NCBI RefSeq assembly: GCF_025869515.1
Contig: NZ_JAOZVR010000100.1
Coordinates: 1-46,925 of the forward strand
Reading direction: 5' to 3'
Origin: Ferrovibrio sp.
Lineage (GTDB): Bacteria; Pseudomonadota; Alphaproteobacteria; Ferrovibrionales; Ferrovibrionaceae
Length of the DNA stretch: 46,925 nt
A program made the position numbers and the translations under genes. Shown piece after piece: positions 36,068 through 43,948 of the stretch. The notes below the pieces were generated by a model. It searched no databases, was not told the DNA's origin, and saw nothing but the letters and a program-made list of their open reading frames with translations. Every line of letters begins with the position of its first letter. Within the stretch, counting starts at the first letter, position 1.

Positions 36068-36082
36068 GTTTGTCGGACAATC
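36068..36082. promoter_or_regulatory. Palindrome over the presumed beta-oxidation enzyme promoter
   Basis: GTTTGTC-G-GACAATC has 7-base arms with one mismatch. It abuts TATAAG on the - strand (complement of 36062-36067), which could be the -10 of the gene at 36046. This may be the operator for a fatty-acid repressor. No matching -35 is clear. Confidence 0.35.
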
Positions 36083-36152
36083 GGTTATAGCCGAGCCATT
36101 CAGCCCGGGCAAAAGCCTTGGCCTGCCGCTGCGTCAGCGCTAAGTCTTTGTC

Positions 36153-37028
36153 ATGGCCACCTTTTTGGAATATCGCGCGCAAGATTGGGATAATCGCCGC
36201 CTCTGGGTCGCGGTTGTGCTGTCGCTGCTGCTGCATGGCCTGGCGGCGCTGCTGCTGCTGATCGAGCCCTGGACCTGGCGAATCCAGCCCGAGCCGCCGC
36301 CGATCCTGGCCGAATTCGTGCTGCCCGAGGCGGCGAAACCGGCCCCGGCAGTGCCGCCCACGCCATCCGTCGCGCCGCCCCCCCCGCCGCCCGCCCAGGC
36401 CAGGACGGTGGAGGACCCCGCCCCTCCGGTGCCGCCACCCAGCATCCCGCAGCTGCAGCAGGCGCCGGTGACCCAGGCGCCGTCCCAGGCGCCACCGAGC
36501 GCCGGGCAGCGGGCGCGTCCGCAGGCCAGCGAGCGGGCGCAGCCGGCGCCGATGCTCGGCCAGTCCGGTCCGGCCACCACCACGGCACCGCCGGCGCAGC
36601 GCCAGCGCACGGCGCCGTCGCAGGATACGGGTAACCGCCGGCCGGGACCGCCGGGCGCGGCCGGCGAGACCGGCCCGACCATGACGCAGTCGGAAAGCGA
36701 TTTCTTCCTCAGCCAGGTGGTGAGCGCCTGGGTGATCGATTTCGATGCGCCGCAATTCGCCGATATCCGCATTTACGGCCGCTACCGCGTGCTGCCCGAC
36801 GGCATGCTGGCGCCGCCCTTCGGCAAGAACGACCCCTGGGACATGCGGGCGATGGTGGAGAACTGGGACCGCATCGCCAACGATCCCCGGCCGCATGCCA
36901 TCGCCTTCCGCACGGCCGTGGAAACCTTCCTGCGGGCGATGCGGCTGGCGCAGCCGATGCGCATGCCGCCCAATGCGGAAGGTTATCCCAAGGTGCTGGA
37001 GCTGAATTTCCGCATCGGCGACATGTAA
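36153..37028 (+). CDS. TonB/TolA-like membrane-anchored periplasmic protein
   Basis: A 291-residue protein with one N-terminal membrane helix (about 17-36, WVAVVLSLLLHGLAALLLLI). A long Pro/Ala/Gln-rich spacer (about 43-165) could span the periplasm, and a compact C-terminal domain follows (DFFLSQVVSAWVIDFDAPQF, RIYGRYRVLPDGMLAPPFGK, FRTAVETFLRAMRLAQPMRM). The layout is that of TonB or TolA energy transducers, including the His in the anchor helix (LLLHGLAA). No exbB/exbD or receptor gene is near, so the partner is unknown. It is divergent from the beta-oxidation gene. Confidence 0.7.
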   Translation: MATFLEYRAQDWDNRRLWVAVVLSLLLHGLAALLLLIEPWTWRIQPEPPPILAEFVLPEAAKPAPAVPPTPSVAPPPPPPAQARTVEDPAPPVPPPSIPQLQQAPVTQAPSQAPPSAGQRARPQASERAQPAPMLGQSGPATTTAPPAQRQRTAPSQDTGNRRPGPPGAAGETGPTMTQSESDFFLSQVVSAWVIDFDAPQFADIRIYGRYRVLPDGMLAPPFGKNDPWDMRAMVENWDRIANDPRPHAIAFRTAVETFLRAMRLAQPMRMPPNAEGYPKVLELNFRIGDM

Positions 37029-37032
37029 TGCG

Positions 37033-38250
37033 TCAGCGCGCCGGAATCCCGCGCCGCGCGATCACCATGCACAGCGCGCCGAGCAGGGTGACGAAAGCCA
37101 TCAACAGATAGCCGCCGCCGTAACTCAGGCCGATCTCGTCATGCATCAGGGCGAAGCCCGATGGGCCGATCACCACGCCGGCGAAAGTGATGCTCAGCGT
37201 GGCGCCGGTGGCCAGCCCGATGCTTTGCGGCGGTGCCTGACGGGCAATCACCGCCATGAACACGCCATTCCAGCCGATGGCGCAAAAGCCGAACAGCATG
37301 ACCGTGGCGCCGGTCAGTGTGAGCGGCCACGCGGCATCGATGAAAGAGGTGACAATGGCGGCGAGCATCGCCACGGCGCCATTCAGGATCAGCACTTTCG
37401 ACCCTGACTTCATCCTGTCAGCCAGCCAGCCCCAGGCGAGGCGGCCGAAGGCGCCGGCGGTCTGTGCCAGCGCCAGCAGCGTGCCGGCCAGCACCATATG
37501 CAGGCCGACCTCGGTGACCAGATAGGTGACCAGCAGGCCAGTCAGACTGAGCTGCACGGCGGAATAGGCAAACGAGCAGAGTGCGAGCCAGCGCAGAATC
37601 GGATGCCGCCACACCACGCGGAGACCCGCCAGCGGCGACAGGAACAGCGGCGCATCGGGCAGCCGGTCGGCATCCCATGACGTCTGCGCCCGCTGCAACA
37701 GGATGCTGAGGCCAAAGCCGAGCAGCGCGCAGAAGGCCAGTCCCGCCTGCCAGTCCAGCGCCAGCGTGATCGGCGGGATCAGCAGACCGGCCAGCACGCC
37801 GCCGATCGGCACGCCGCACTGCTTGATCGAGAAGATCAGGTTCATATGCGCGCCGCTGCGCGTGCGCGACAGCAGATGCGAGGCCGCCGGATTGGTGCAG
37901 CCATAGCCCAGCCCGATGACGAGGGCGCCCAGCACCAGGGCCTGCAAGGAGCCCCAGGCCGAGATCAGGCAGCCGGATGCGGCCAGCCACAGCGCCATCT
38001 GGCTGGCGCGGCCCGCGCCCAGACGACGGACAAAGCCGCCGCCGATCAGCGAGGTGACGACGGCGCCGGCATAAACCAGACTGACCTGATAGCCGGCCAG
38101 GCCGGGCCCGGTACCCAGTTCGGCCGCCGCCCTGGGCGCCACGGCTGAGAGGGCCAGTGCCGCCAGCGTGGTGATCGACTGGGTTCCCGTCGTTGCCGCC
38201 AGCACCGGCCAGACCGGCAGGGTCGCCTGGCTGGCGGCCGCATCGCTCAC
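37033..38250 (-). CDS. MFS transporter
   Basis: A major facilitator superfamily permease of 405 residues with about 12 membrane helices. The loop between helices 2 and 3 reads GGGFVRRLGAGRASQMAL, and the repeat in the second half is GRLAWGWLADRMKSGSKVLI, the degenerate form of the A-motif. CGVPIGGVLAGLLIPP is similar to helix 5 of oxalate/formate- or CynX-like carriers. The substrate is not decidable. The start is a GTG at 38250 that overlaps the stop of the glutathione S-transferase gene (GTGA), so the two are translationally coupled. Confidence 0.9.
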   Translation of the reverse strand: MSDAAASQATLPVWPVLAATTGTQSITTLAALALSAVAPRAAAELGTGPGLAGYQVSLVYAGAVVTSLIGGGFVRRLGAGRASQMALWLAASGCLISAWGSLQALVLGALVIGLGYGCTNPAASHLLSRTRSGAHMNLIFSIKQCGVPIGGVLAGLLIPPITLALDWQAGLAFCALLGFGLSILLQRAQTSWDADRLPDAPLFLSPLAGLRVVWRHPILRWLALCSFAYSAVQLSLTGLLVTYLVTEVGLHMVLAGTLLALAQTAGAFGRLAWGWLADRMKSGSKVLILNGAVAMLAAIVTSFIDAAWPLTLTGATVMLFGFCAIGWNGVFMAVIARQAPPQSIGLATGATLSITFAGVVIGPSGFALMHDEIGLSYGGGYLLMAFVTLLGALCMVIARRGIPAR

Positions 38251-38891
38251 TGCGTGGCCTGCAGCTTTTGCTGGTAGGAACGCCAGCTGGCACGGACTTC
38301 GTCCAGCACCGGCGCCGCAATCGGATGTGCTTTGATGCGCTGCCAGTAAGCAGCGAGTGCCGGGCGTTTTTCCAGCAGCGGCTGGCCGATCAGGCCGGGC
38401 AGGACTTCATCGGCATAAAACAGCATGGGGCTCAGCGCGCAATCGGCCTGGCTGAAGCGCGCTTCAGCGGCGCAGCCATCTTTCGCCACGTAGATATCGA
38501 GGAATTTCAGACCGCGCGCGAAAGCCGGAGCCAGAGCCTCGATCGCCTCGCGATTGCCCGGGGCGGTGAACAGCAGCACGAAGAAATCATGCAGCGGCGG
38601 TGCCAGATAGAGGTCAGACAACCGTACCATCAGGGTGACGCGGGCACGCGCCTCCGGTGTGTCGAGATACAGCGACGGCCCGCCCAGCACGGCATCGAGA
38701 TAGCCGCAGATCACTTCCGATTCAGGCAGCAGCGTACCGTCATCCAGCAGCAACGCGGGAATCTTGCCGATCGGCGCGATGCTGCGGAAATCGGCAGAGG
38801 GCTTTACCAGTTCGATCTGCGCGCTTTTCGCGCGCAGCAGCATGCGTACACGGGCAGCGAAAGGTGAGCCGTCGTTGTTGTAGAGTTTCAT
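38247..38891 (-). CDS. Glutathione S-transferase family protein
   Basis: A 214-residue cytosolic GST. The thioredoxin-like N-terminal domain starts MKLYNNDGSPFAARVRMLLR and has IGKIPALLLDDGTLLPESEV with the cis-Pro and the Glu/Ser pair that bind the gamma-glutamyl group. The C-terminal helical domain is present (DVYLAPPLHDFF-like segment, then LKFLDIYVAKDGCAAEARFS). Substrates are unknown. The start is the ATG at 38891, at the first strand. It lies 13 bases after the flavoprotein gene and overlaps the MFS gene by 4, so the three form an operon. Confidence 0.9.
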   Translation of the reverse strand: MKLYNNDGSPFAARVRMLLRAKSAQIELVKPSADFRSIAPIGKIPALLLDDGTLLPESEVICGYLDAVLGGPSLYLDTPEARARVTLMVRLSDLYLAPPLHDFFVLLFTAPGNREAIEALAPAFARGLKFLDIYVAKDGCAAEARFSQADCALSPMLFYADEVLPGLIGQPLLEKRPALAAYWQRIKAHPIAAPVLDEVRASWRSYQQKLQATQ

Positions 38892-38904
38892 GGCTGCCAG
38901 GGTT

Positions 38905-40176
38905 TCATGATTGCCTGTGCTTGCGCAATTCTTCCCAGGCCGCCAGCTTGGCCCGCGGGCTGCCCGGCATCGCACTGGCAGTTTCCGCTGCCTCGATGCG
39001 TTTCCAGCAGGCCCAGTCCATCACCGGCACGCCGCGGCTCTTCAGCCAGGCATCCAGCGCCGCCGAGCCTTCCCTGGCCGGGGTGGTGTCGGTGGCGTAA
39101 TCGGCCAGCAGCAGGTCGGCCACGGTCTTGGATTCGGCGCGATTGGTCGGGATGGTGCCTGACGGCCCGCGTTTGGCCCAGCCGACCACATAGAGGCCCG
39201 GCTCGATACGGCCGTCGGTATTGGCGATCACGCCGCGCGCATCGCTCTGCGGCAGATCGCCGTCGGCAGCGGTGCGATAGCCGATGGCGCTGATCACGGT
39301 GCCGACATCCAGCGTCGCACCACCCCTGATCTTCAGGCCTTCGACGCGGCTGCTGCCGGTGATGGCTTCAGGCACGGCATTGAACAGGAAATGCAGCCGG
39401 ATCGGCTTGTCGTCCTCGCGTGCGGCGAAGTCGTGCAGGATGGCGAGGTTCTTTTCCTTCACCCGTGCCTCGTTCGGGTCCAGCCCGGCGGGCAGGGCGT
39501 CGGGCAGATCGCTTTTCTTCACCACCGGCCGCACGCGCTCCAGCCGGCCGAGTTCGGCCAGTTCGGCACTGGTGAAACTGGCCTCCACCGGGCCGCGGCG
39601 ACCGAGGATGTAGAGATCGGTGAACGGCGCCGTCGTGATCATCCCGGCAGCATGGGCGGTCAGGTCGCTGCTCGCCATCTCGGCTTTGGTCTTGCCCAGC
39701 ACGCGCACGATGTCGATGGCGACATTGCCCATGCCGATCACGGCAACGCCCGGCCGGTCCAGCAGGGGTTCGAGATCGCGGAAATCGGGATGGCCGTTAT
39801 ACCAGCCGACGAAGGCCATCGAGCCATAGCGGCCGGGCAGCGCCTCGCCGGGAATCCCCAGCGGCCGGTCGGCATGGGCGCCGAGCGCCAGCACCACGGC
39901 ATCGTAATGATTGCGCAGGTCGGCCAGCGGCAGGTCGCGGCCGACCTGCACATGACCGAGAAAGCGCACATTGCCGCCGGCGAACAGGCGGTCGAACTGC
40001 CGGGTCACCGCCTTGGTGCCCTGGTGGTCGGGCGCGACGCCGAACCGCACCAGCCCGTAGGGCGTCGGCAGGCGGTCGAACACGTCGATTTTAAGGTCGG
40101 GACGCTGGCGGAGCAGGGCATCGGCGCAGAACAGCCCCGAGGGACCGCTGCCGACTATGGCGATATGGTGCAGCAC
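38905..40176 (-). CDS. Ferredoxin-NADP reductase-like flavoprotein (FprA/adrenodoxin reductase type)
   Basis: A FAD- and NADPH-binding protein of about 423 residues that probably passes electrons between NADPH and a ferredoxin. It starts with the FAD fingerprint HIAIVGSGPSGLFCADALL and has PTPYGLVRFGVAPDHQGTK, which is characteristic of this family, then VAVIGMGNVAIDIVRVLG for NADPH, GRRGPVEASFTSAELAELG, and VVGWAKRGPSGTIPTNRAES near the end. The start is uncertain: a GTG at 40176 begins just before the FAD strand, and a TTG at 40203 adds nine residues. Neither has a good ribosome site. Confidence 0.92.
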   Translation of the reverse strand: MLHHIAIVGSGPSGLFCADALLRQRPDLKIDVFDRLPTPYGLVRFGVAPDHQGTKAVTRQFDRLFAGGNVRFLGHVQVGRDLPLADLRNHYDAVVLALGAHADRPLGIPGEALPGRYGSMAFVGWYNGHPDFRDLEPLLDRPGVAVIGMGNVAIDIVRVLGKTKAEMASSDLTAHAAGMITTAPFTDLYILGRRGPVEASFTSAELAELGRLERVRPVVKKSDLPDALPAGLDPNEARVKEKNLAILHDFAAREDDKPIRLHFLFNAVPEAITGSSRVEGLKIRGGATLDVGTVISAIGYRTAADGDLPQSDARGVIANTDGRIEPGLYVVGWAKRGPSGTIPTNRAESKTVADLLLADYATDTTPAREGSAALDAWLKSRGVPVMDWACWKRIEAAETASAMPGSPRAKLAAWEELRKHRQS

Positions 40177-40323
40177 GGCTTCGTTTCGGCTATGATTGGA
40201 CAAATTGTCGCCGCAACCTTAGTGCAGCCTGCCTTGGTTATGCAAACCTGCCACCCCGATTTCCGCCCGGATCGCCATCCTGGCCCGGCCTGCCGGCCGT
40301 TTCATACCTGAACCTGCCGGCTG

Positions 40324-41115
40324 ATGACCGAATCCCCCTCGGAACCCCCAAGTTTTCGCGTGCTCAACCCGCAGGGCCGCGCGCCCGCGGTGCTGATCTG
40401 CGACCATGCCAGCCGCGCCGTGCCGCCGGCCCTGCGCAATCTCGGCCTGCCGGATGACGAACTGTTGCGCCATATCGGCTGGGACCCCGGCACGGCGGCG
40501 ATTGCCGAACGGCTGGCGCATGCGCTGGATGCGCCGGCGGTGCTCTCGGGCGTGTCGCGACTGGTGATCGACTGCAACCGGCGGCCCGACGATCCCACCC
40601 TGATCTGCGAAGTCAGCGACGGCACGGTGGTGCCGGGCAATCGCGATCTCGATGACGCCGAGCGCGAACGCCGGCTGGCGCGCTATTTCCGGCCCTATCA
40701 CGCGGCCATCGCCGATACGCTGGATGCGGCACGCCAGCGCAGCGCGCAGCCGGCCCTGCTCTCGATCCACAGTTTCACGCCGGCTCTGCGCGCGAAAGAC
40801 GAAGCGCGGCCCTGGCATATCGGCGTGGTCTGGGACCGCGACGGCCGCCTGGCCAAGCCGCTGCTGCAGGCCCTGCAGGATGAAGGCGACCTGATGGTGG
40901 GCGACAACCTGCCCTACAGCGGCCGCGACCATTCCGGCTATTCGATTTTCGAGCATGGCCAGAATCGCGGCCTGCATCATGTGATGATCGAGGTGCGGCA
41001 GGACCTGGTGTCGAGCGAGGCCGGAATCAGCGAATGGGCGGAGCGGCTGGAACGCTGTTTCCGCCGCATGCTGGTCGAGGCCGGTATACTGGTGCCGGCG
41101 AGCAGCGCGGCGTAA
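40324..41115 (+). CDS. N-formylglutamate amidohydrolase family protein
   Basis: A 263-residue zinc-type amidohydrolase related to HutG of the histidine-degradation pathway. Conserved pieces: VLICDHASRAVPPALRNLGL with the metal His, HIGWDPGTAAIAERLAHALD, LVIDCNRRPDDPTLICEVSD, LLSIHSFTPAL and HHVMIEVRQDLVSSEAG. No other hut genes are nearby, so a role outside histidine breakdown is possible. In Alphaproteobacteria this gene often sits near DUF1244 and DUF2312 genes, as it does here. The ATG has no clear ribosome site. Confidence 0.9.
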   Translation: MTESPSEPPSFRVLNPQGRAPAVLICDHASRAVPPALRNLGLPDDELLRHIGWDPGTAAIAERLAHALDAPAVLSGVSRLVIDCNRRPDDPTLICEVSDGTVVPGNRDLDDAERERRLARYFRPYHAAIADTLDAARQRSAQPALLSIHSFTPALRAKDEARPWHIGVVWDRDGRLAKPLLQALQDEGDLMVGDNLPYSGRDHSGYSIFEHGQNRGLHHVMIEVRQDLVSSEAGISEWAERLERCFRRMLVEAGILVPASSAA

Positions 41116-41134
41116 GTTGGCTTTTTTGGGGGAA

Positions 41135-42280
41135 ATGCAGTTGGCCGAAGATTTCACCATCGGCATCGAGGAAGAGCATCTGCTGGTCGAACGCGACAGC
41201 GGCATGCTGGCGGTCGAGCCACCGGCCGCCCTGCTGGAGGAATGCGAGACGCTGGCCGGTGGCCAGATCAATCCCGAATTCCTCAAATGCCAGATCGAGA
41301 TCGCCACCAAAGTCTGTCGTGACATGAGCGAGGCGCGCGGCGAGCTGGTGCGGTTGCGTTCGGCCATCGCCGATGTGGCGGCCAAGCATGATCTGGCACC
41401 GATTGCCGCCTCGACACATCCTTTTGCGAAATGGAGCGAGCAGAAGCATACCGACCGCGAGCGCTACGATCGCCTGGCCAAGGACCTGGCCGGCGTGGCG
41501 CGGCGGCTGATCATCTGCGGCCTGCATGTTCATGTCGGCATCGAGGACGAGGACCTGCGTATCGACCTGATGAACCAGGTCAGCTACTTCCTGCCGCATC
41601 TGCTGGCGCTCAGCACCTCCTCGCCCTTCTGGCAGGGTGAGGAAAGCGGCCTGCATTCCTACCGCCTCTCGGTGTTCGACAGCCTGCCGCGCACCGGACT
41701 GCCCGAGCGGCTGGAGACCTGGGGCGAGTACCAGCGGCTGGTGAATCGCCTGGTGCAGGCCGGCCTGATCGAAGATGCCACCAAGCTGTGGTGGGACATC
41801 CGCCCCTCGGCGCGCTACCCCACGCTGGAGTTGCGCATCACCGATGTCTGCACAAGGGTCGATGACGGTATCAGCGTTGCCGCGCTGTATCGCTGCCTGC
41901 TTGCGGCGCTCCTGCGGTTGAAGCAGAAGAACCAGCGCTGGCGCATTTATGCCAACACGCTGATCGACGAGAATCGCTGGCTCGCCCAGCGGTACGGCGT
42001 CGAAGGCCGGCTGGTCGATTTCGGCAAGGGCCAGGCCGTGCCCTACGGCGCGCTGCTGGAGGAATTGCTGGAGCTGGTGCATGAGGAAGCCGTGCAGTTC
42101 GGCTGCCTGGCCGAGGTGGGCCGGGCGCGCGGCATCCTGGCCCGTGGCACATCCGCCCAGCGGCAGTTGCATGTTTACCGCCAGGCCCTACATGCTGGGA
42201 TGGACAAGGCCGCGGCGCTGAAGGCGGTGGTCGACTGGCTGATCGCCGAGACGGTGAATTTCCATATTCCCCAAGACTAA
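41135..42280 (+). CDS. Carboxylate-amine ligase (GCS2/YbdK type)
   Basis: An ATP-grasp-like ligase of 381 residues in the glutamate-cysteine ligase 2 family (EgtA/YbdK). It starts with FTIGIEEEHLLVE, the metal-binding Glu-rich strand, and has PIAASTHPFAKWSEQKHTDR, ICGLHVHVGIEDEDLRIDLM and LWWDIRPSARYPTLELRITD, the core of the fold. It should join a carboxylate to an amine at the cost of ATP; some relatives make glutamylcysteine weakly. The substrate is unknown. The ATG at 41135 with GGGGGAA directly before it is preferred over a TTG at 41117. Confidence 0.92.
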   Translation: MQLAEDFTIGIEEEHLLVERDSGMLAVEPPAALLEECETLAGGQINPEFLKCQIEIATKVCRDMSEARGELVRLRSAIADVAAKHDLAPIAASTHPFAKWSEQKHTDRERYDRLAKDLAGVARRLIICGLHVHVGIEDEDLRIDLMNQVSYFLPHLLALSTSSPFWQGEESGLHSYRLSVFDSLPRTGLPERLETWGEYQRLVNRLVQAGLIEDATKLWWDIRPSARYPTLELRITDVCTRVDDGISVAALYRCLLAALLRLKQKNQRWRIYANTLIDENRWLAQRYGVEGRLVDFGKGQAVPYGALLEELLELVHEEAVQFGCLAEVGRARGILARGTSAQRQLHVYRQALHAGMDKAAALKAVVDWLIAETVNFHIPQD

Positions 42281-42297
42281 GTCTGTAGGAGAGAAAC

Positions 42298-42612
42298 ATG
42301 GCCGACACAATCGACGACAAGACGCAGACCGAGCTCGAGGCTGCAGCTTTCCGCCGCCTGGTACAGCATCTGCGGGAGCGCACTGATGTGCAGAATATCG
42401 ACCTGATGAACCTGGCCGGCTTCTGCCGCAACTGCCTGTCGAACTGGTATCAGGATGCTGCCGCAGGCAAGGGGATCGCGATCGATAAAATGGCGGCGCG
42501 CGAGTCGATTTACGGCATGCCCTATGCCGAGTGGCAGGCGAAATACCAGAAGGAAGCCTCGCCGGAACAGCAGAAGGCCTTCGCAGAAGCGCAGAAATCC
42601 CACAAACACTAG
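42298..42612 (+). CDS. DUF1244 family protein
   Basis: A 104-residue protein of the DUF1244 family, widespread in Proteobacteria, with no known function. FRRLVQHLRERTDVQNIDLM, NLAGFCRNCLSNWYQDAAAG, and IDKMAARESIYGMPYAEWQ are the characteristic blocks, including the two Cys in FCRNC. AGGAGAGAAAC gives a good ribosome site. It follows the ligase by 17 bases and is probably in its operon. Confidence 0.92.
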   Translation: MADTIDDKTQTELEAAAFRRLVQHLRERTDVQNIDLMNLAGFCRNCLSNWYQDAAAGKGIAIDKMAARESIYGMPYAEWQAKYQKEASPEQQKAFAEAQKSHKH

Positions 42613-42643
42613 ATTTCCACAGCAGGCGCATTCCTGTGGATAA
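42613..42643. promoter_or_regulatory. Inverted pair of DnaA boxes upstream of gapR
   Basis: TGTGGATAA at 42635-42643 is a perfect DnaA box on the - strand (TTATCCACA). ATTTCCACA at 42613-42621 is a one-mismatch box facing the other way; together they give CCACAG-N11-CTGTGG symmetry. They lie between the DUF1244 stop and the gapR promoter, about 48 bases before the -10. Confidence 0.6.
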
Positions 42644-42690
42644 GTGCGGGCGAGGGGAGCTTCGGGCATAGGCGCGCCGGCCGTGCTGGC

Positions 42691-42696
42691 TATAAT
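42691..42696 (+). promoter_or_regulatory. Consensus -10 element for gapR
   Basis: TATAAT lies 39 bases before the gapR start. No good -35 sits at 16-18 bases, which suits an activator-dependent promoter. This is the best promoter for gapR separate from the upstream operon. Confidence 0.55.
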
Positions 42697-42734
42697 CCGC
42701 GCCAACCCCAGCTCACAGTTTGCAGAGGCATCCC

Positions 42735-43019
42735 ATGGCCAAACTCAAGTCCGGCAACTTCTCGACCGATCAGCTCAACCAGCTCGTCGCCCGCATCGAG
42801 CGTCTGGAAGAAGAGAAGAAGGCGCTGGCCGACGACATCAAGGAAGTCTATGCCGAGGCCAAGGCGCATGGCTTCGATGTGAAGATTCTTCGCCAGGTGA
42901 TCCGCCTGCGCAAGATGGACAAGGCCGATCTGGACGAGCAGGAGACGCTGCTGCAGGTTTATATGGACGCGCTCGGCATGACCGACAGCCGCGGCGCCGA
43001 CGAAGCGGCGGCGGAGTAA
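42735..43019 (+). CDS. gapR: GapR nucleoid-associated protein (DUF2312/UPF0335)
   Basis: GapR is a small coiled-coil protein that clamps overtwisted, AT-rich DNA and supports replication and chromosome segregation in Caulobacter. The protein here has 94 residues. The segments LNQLVARIERLEEEKKALAD, IKEVYAEAKAHGFDVKILRQ and VIRLRKMDKADLDEQETLLQ match the family block by block, with an acidic tail. The start is the ATG at 42735 with GAGG 6 bases before it. A perfect DnaA box and a TATAAT lie upstream. An exported protein gene follows 2 bases later. Confidence 0.92.
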   Translation: MAKLKSGNFSTDQLNQLVARIERLEEEKKALADDIKEVYAEAKAHGFDVKILRQVIRLRKMDKADLDEQETLLQVYMDALGMTDSRGADEAAAE

Positions 43020-43021
43020 GC

Positions 43022-43411
43022 ATGCGCAGCGGCCTTGCCAGCGGTATCGCAGGCTTGGCCGCATTCCTGCTCTGTGGTGTGGCGGCTGCGCAGCCGCAGC
43101 GTCCGGTCACCGACGACGCGCAGGCCTGCGTCACGGTCGCCAATCTTACCGAATACAACTGGCCGATTGGCGTCCGCCGCGAGGGCCGGGTCAATTCCAC
43201 GGTGATTGCCAAGCCGCGCGAAGTGAATCGCTATTGCGCGCCCGACCGGCTTGGGCCGAACGAGTTCATCATCGTACAGGTGAAGTCGAGCTGGTTTCCG
43301 GTCGGCGAATGCCGCCTGAAGAATCGCGGCACCATGGAAATCTACCGCGAGAAAAGCACCGAGACCGACAGTGGCGAAGTCACGCGGGTGAAATGCTACG
43401 AGGGGCGCTGA
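43022..43411 (+). CDS. Small exported Cys-containing protein, unknown function
   Basis: A 129-residue protein I do not recognise. A clear signal peptide (MRSGLASGIAGLAAFLLCGV, cut after AAA-Q) is followed by one domain with four Cys (ACVTVANLTEYNWPIGVRRE, NRYCAPDRLGPNEFIIVQVK, FPVGECRLKNRGTMEIY, VKCYEGR), which could pair into two disulfides in the periplasm. It begins 2 bases after gapR, so the two are probably on one transcript, although nothing links their roles. Confidence 0.75.
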   Translation: MRSGLASGIAGLAAFLLCGVAAAQPQRPVTDDAQACVTVANLTEYNWPIGVRREGRVNSTVIAKPREVNRYCAPDRLGPNEFIIVQVKSSWFPVGECRLKNRGTMEIYREKSTETDSGEVTRVKCYEGR

Positions 43412-43420
43412 TCCTTCGGC

Positions 43421-43909
43421 TCACGGGCGCGCCAGTGCCCAGCGCCAGATCGTGCCGTCGTCGGGATCGTCCAATGCTTCAATCAGTGTGAAGCCGCGTT
43501 TGCGCAGGATCGCAGTGGAAGCACTCTCCTCCGGCAGGGTATGCGCCAGCACGGCCTGAATCTCATATTCGTTGAAGGCGATCTTCAGCAGCTCGCGCGC
43601 CATCACGCTCGCCACACCCTGGGCTTCGTAGCCCGGGAAAGTGAAATAGGCGATTTCGACCAGGCCCTGCACCGGCGGCGACTTGAAGCTGCAGATGCCG
43701 AGCAGGGCATTGTCGGCATCGCGCAGGGCGAAATAGCTCAGCCAGGGCTCGGTGGCACCGGTCTGCGCATAGAGATCGAGCGTCGCCGTCGCAACTTCGG
43801 TGGCAAGTTCCGCAATCTCGGCATGGTTCGGATGCTCGGCCAGAACCGCCGCCGGATTGGCGGACAGGCTTTCCAGATAAGGCGTGTAGAGCGGCTTGAG
43901 CGTCAGCAT
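43421..43909 (-). CDS. GNAT-family acetyltransferase
   Basis: A 162-residue N-acetyltransferase of the RimJ/RimL-like branch. LLGICSFKSPPVQGLVEIAY and FTFPGYEAQGVASVMARELL form the acetyl-CoA loop region; the standard Q/RxxGxG/A motif appears as EAQGVA. The C-terminal ASTAILRKRGFTLIEAL is typical of the branch. The substrate is unknown (ribosomal protein, amine or antibiotic). It converges on the exported-protein gene 9 bases away. Confidence 0.88.
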   Translation of the reverse strand: MLTLKPLYTPYLESLSANPAAVLAEHPNHAEIAELATEVATATLDLYAQTGATEPWLSYFALRDADNALLGICSFKSPPVQGLVEIAYFTFPGYEAQGVASVMARELLKIAFNEYEIQAVLAHTLPEESASTAILRKRGFTLIEALDDPDDGTIWRWALARP

Positions 43910-43948
43910 CTGCGGGTTCTGGCCGATCCTGCCGGTCAGCGCAAGGCC

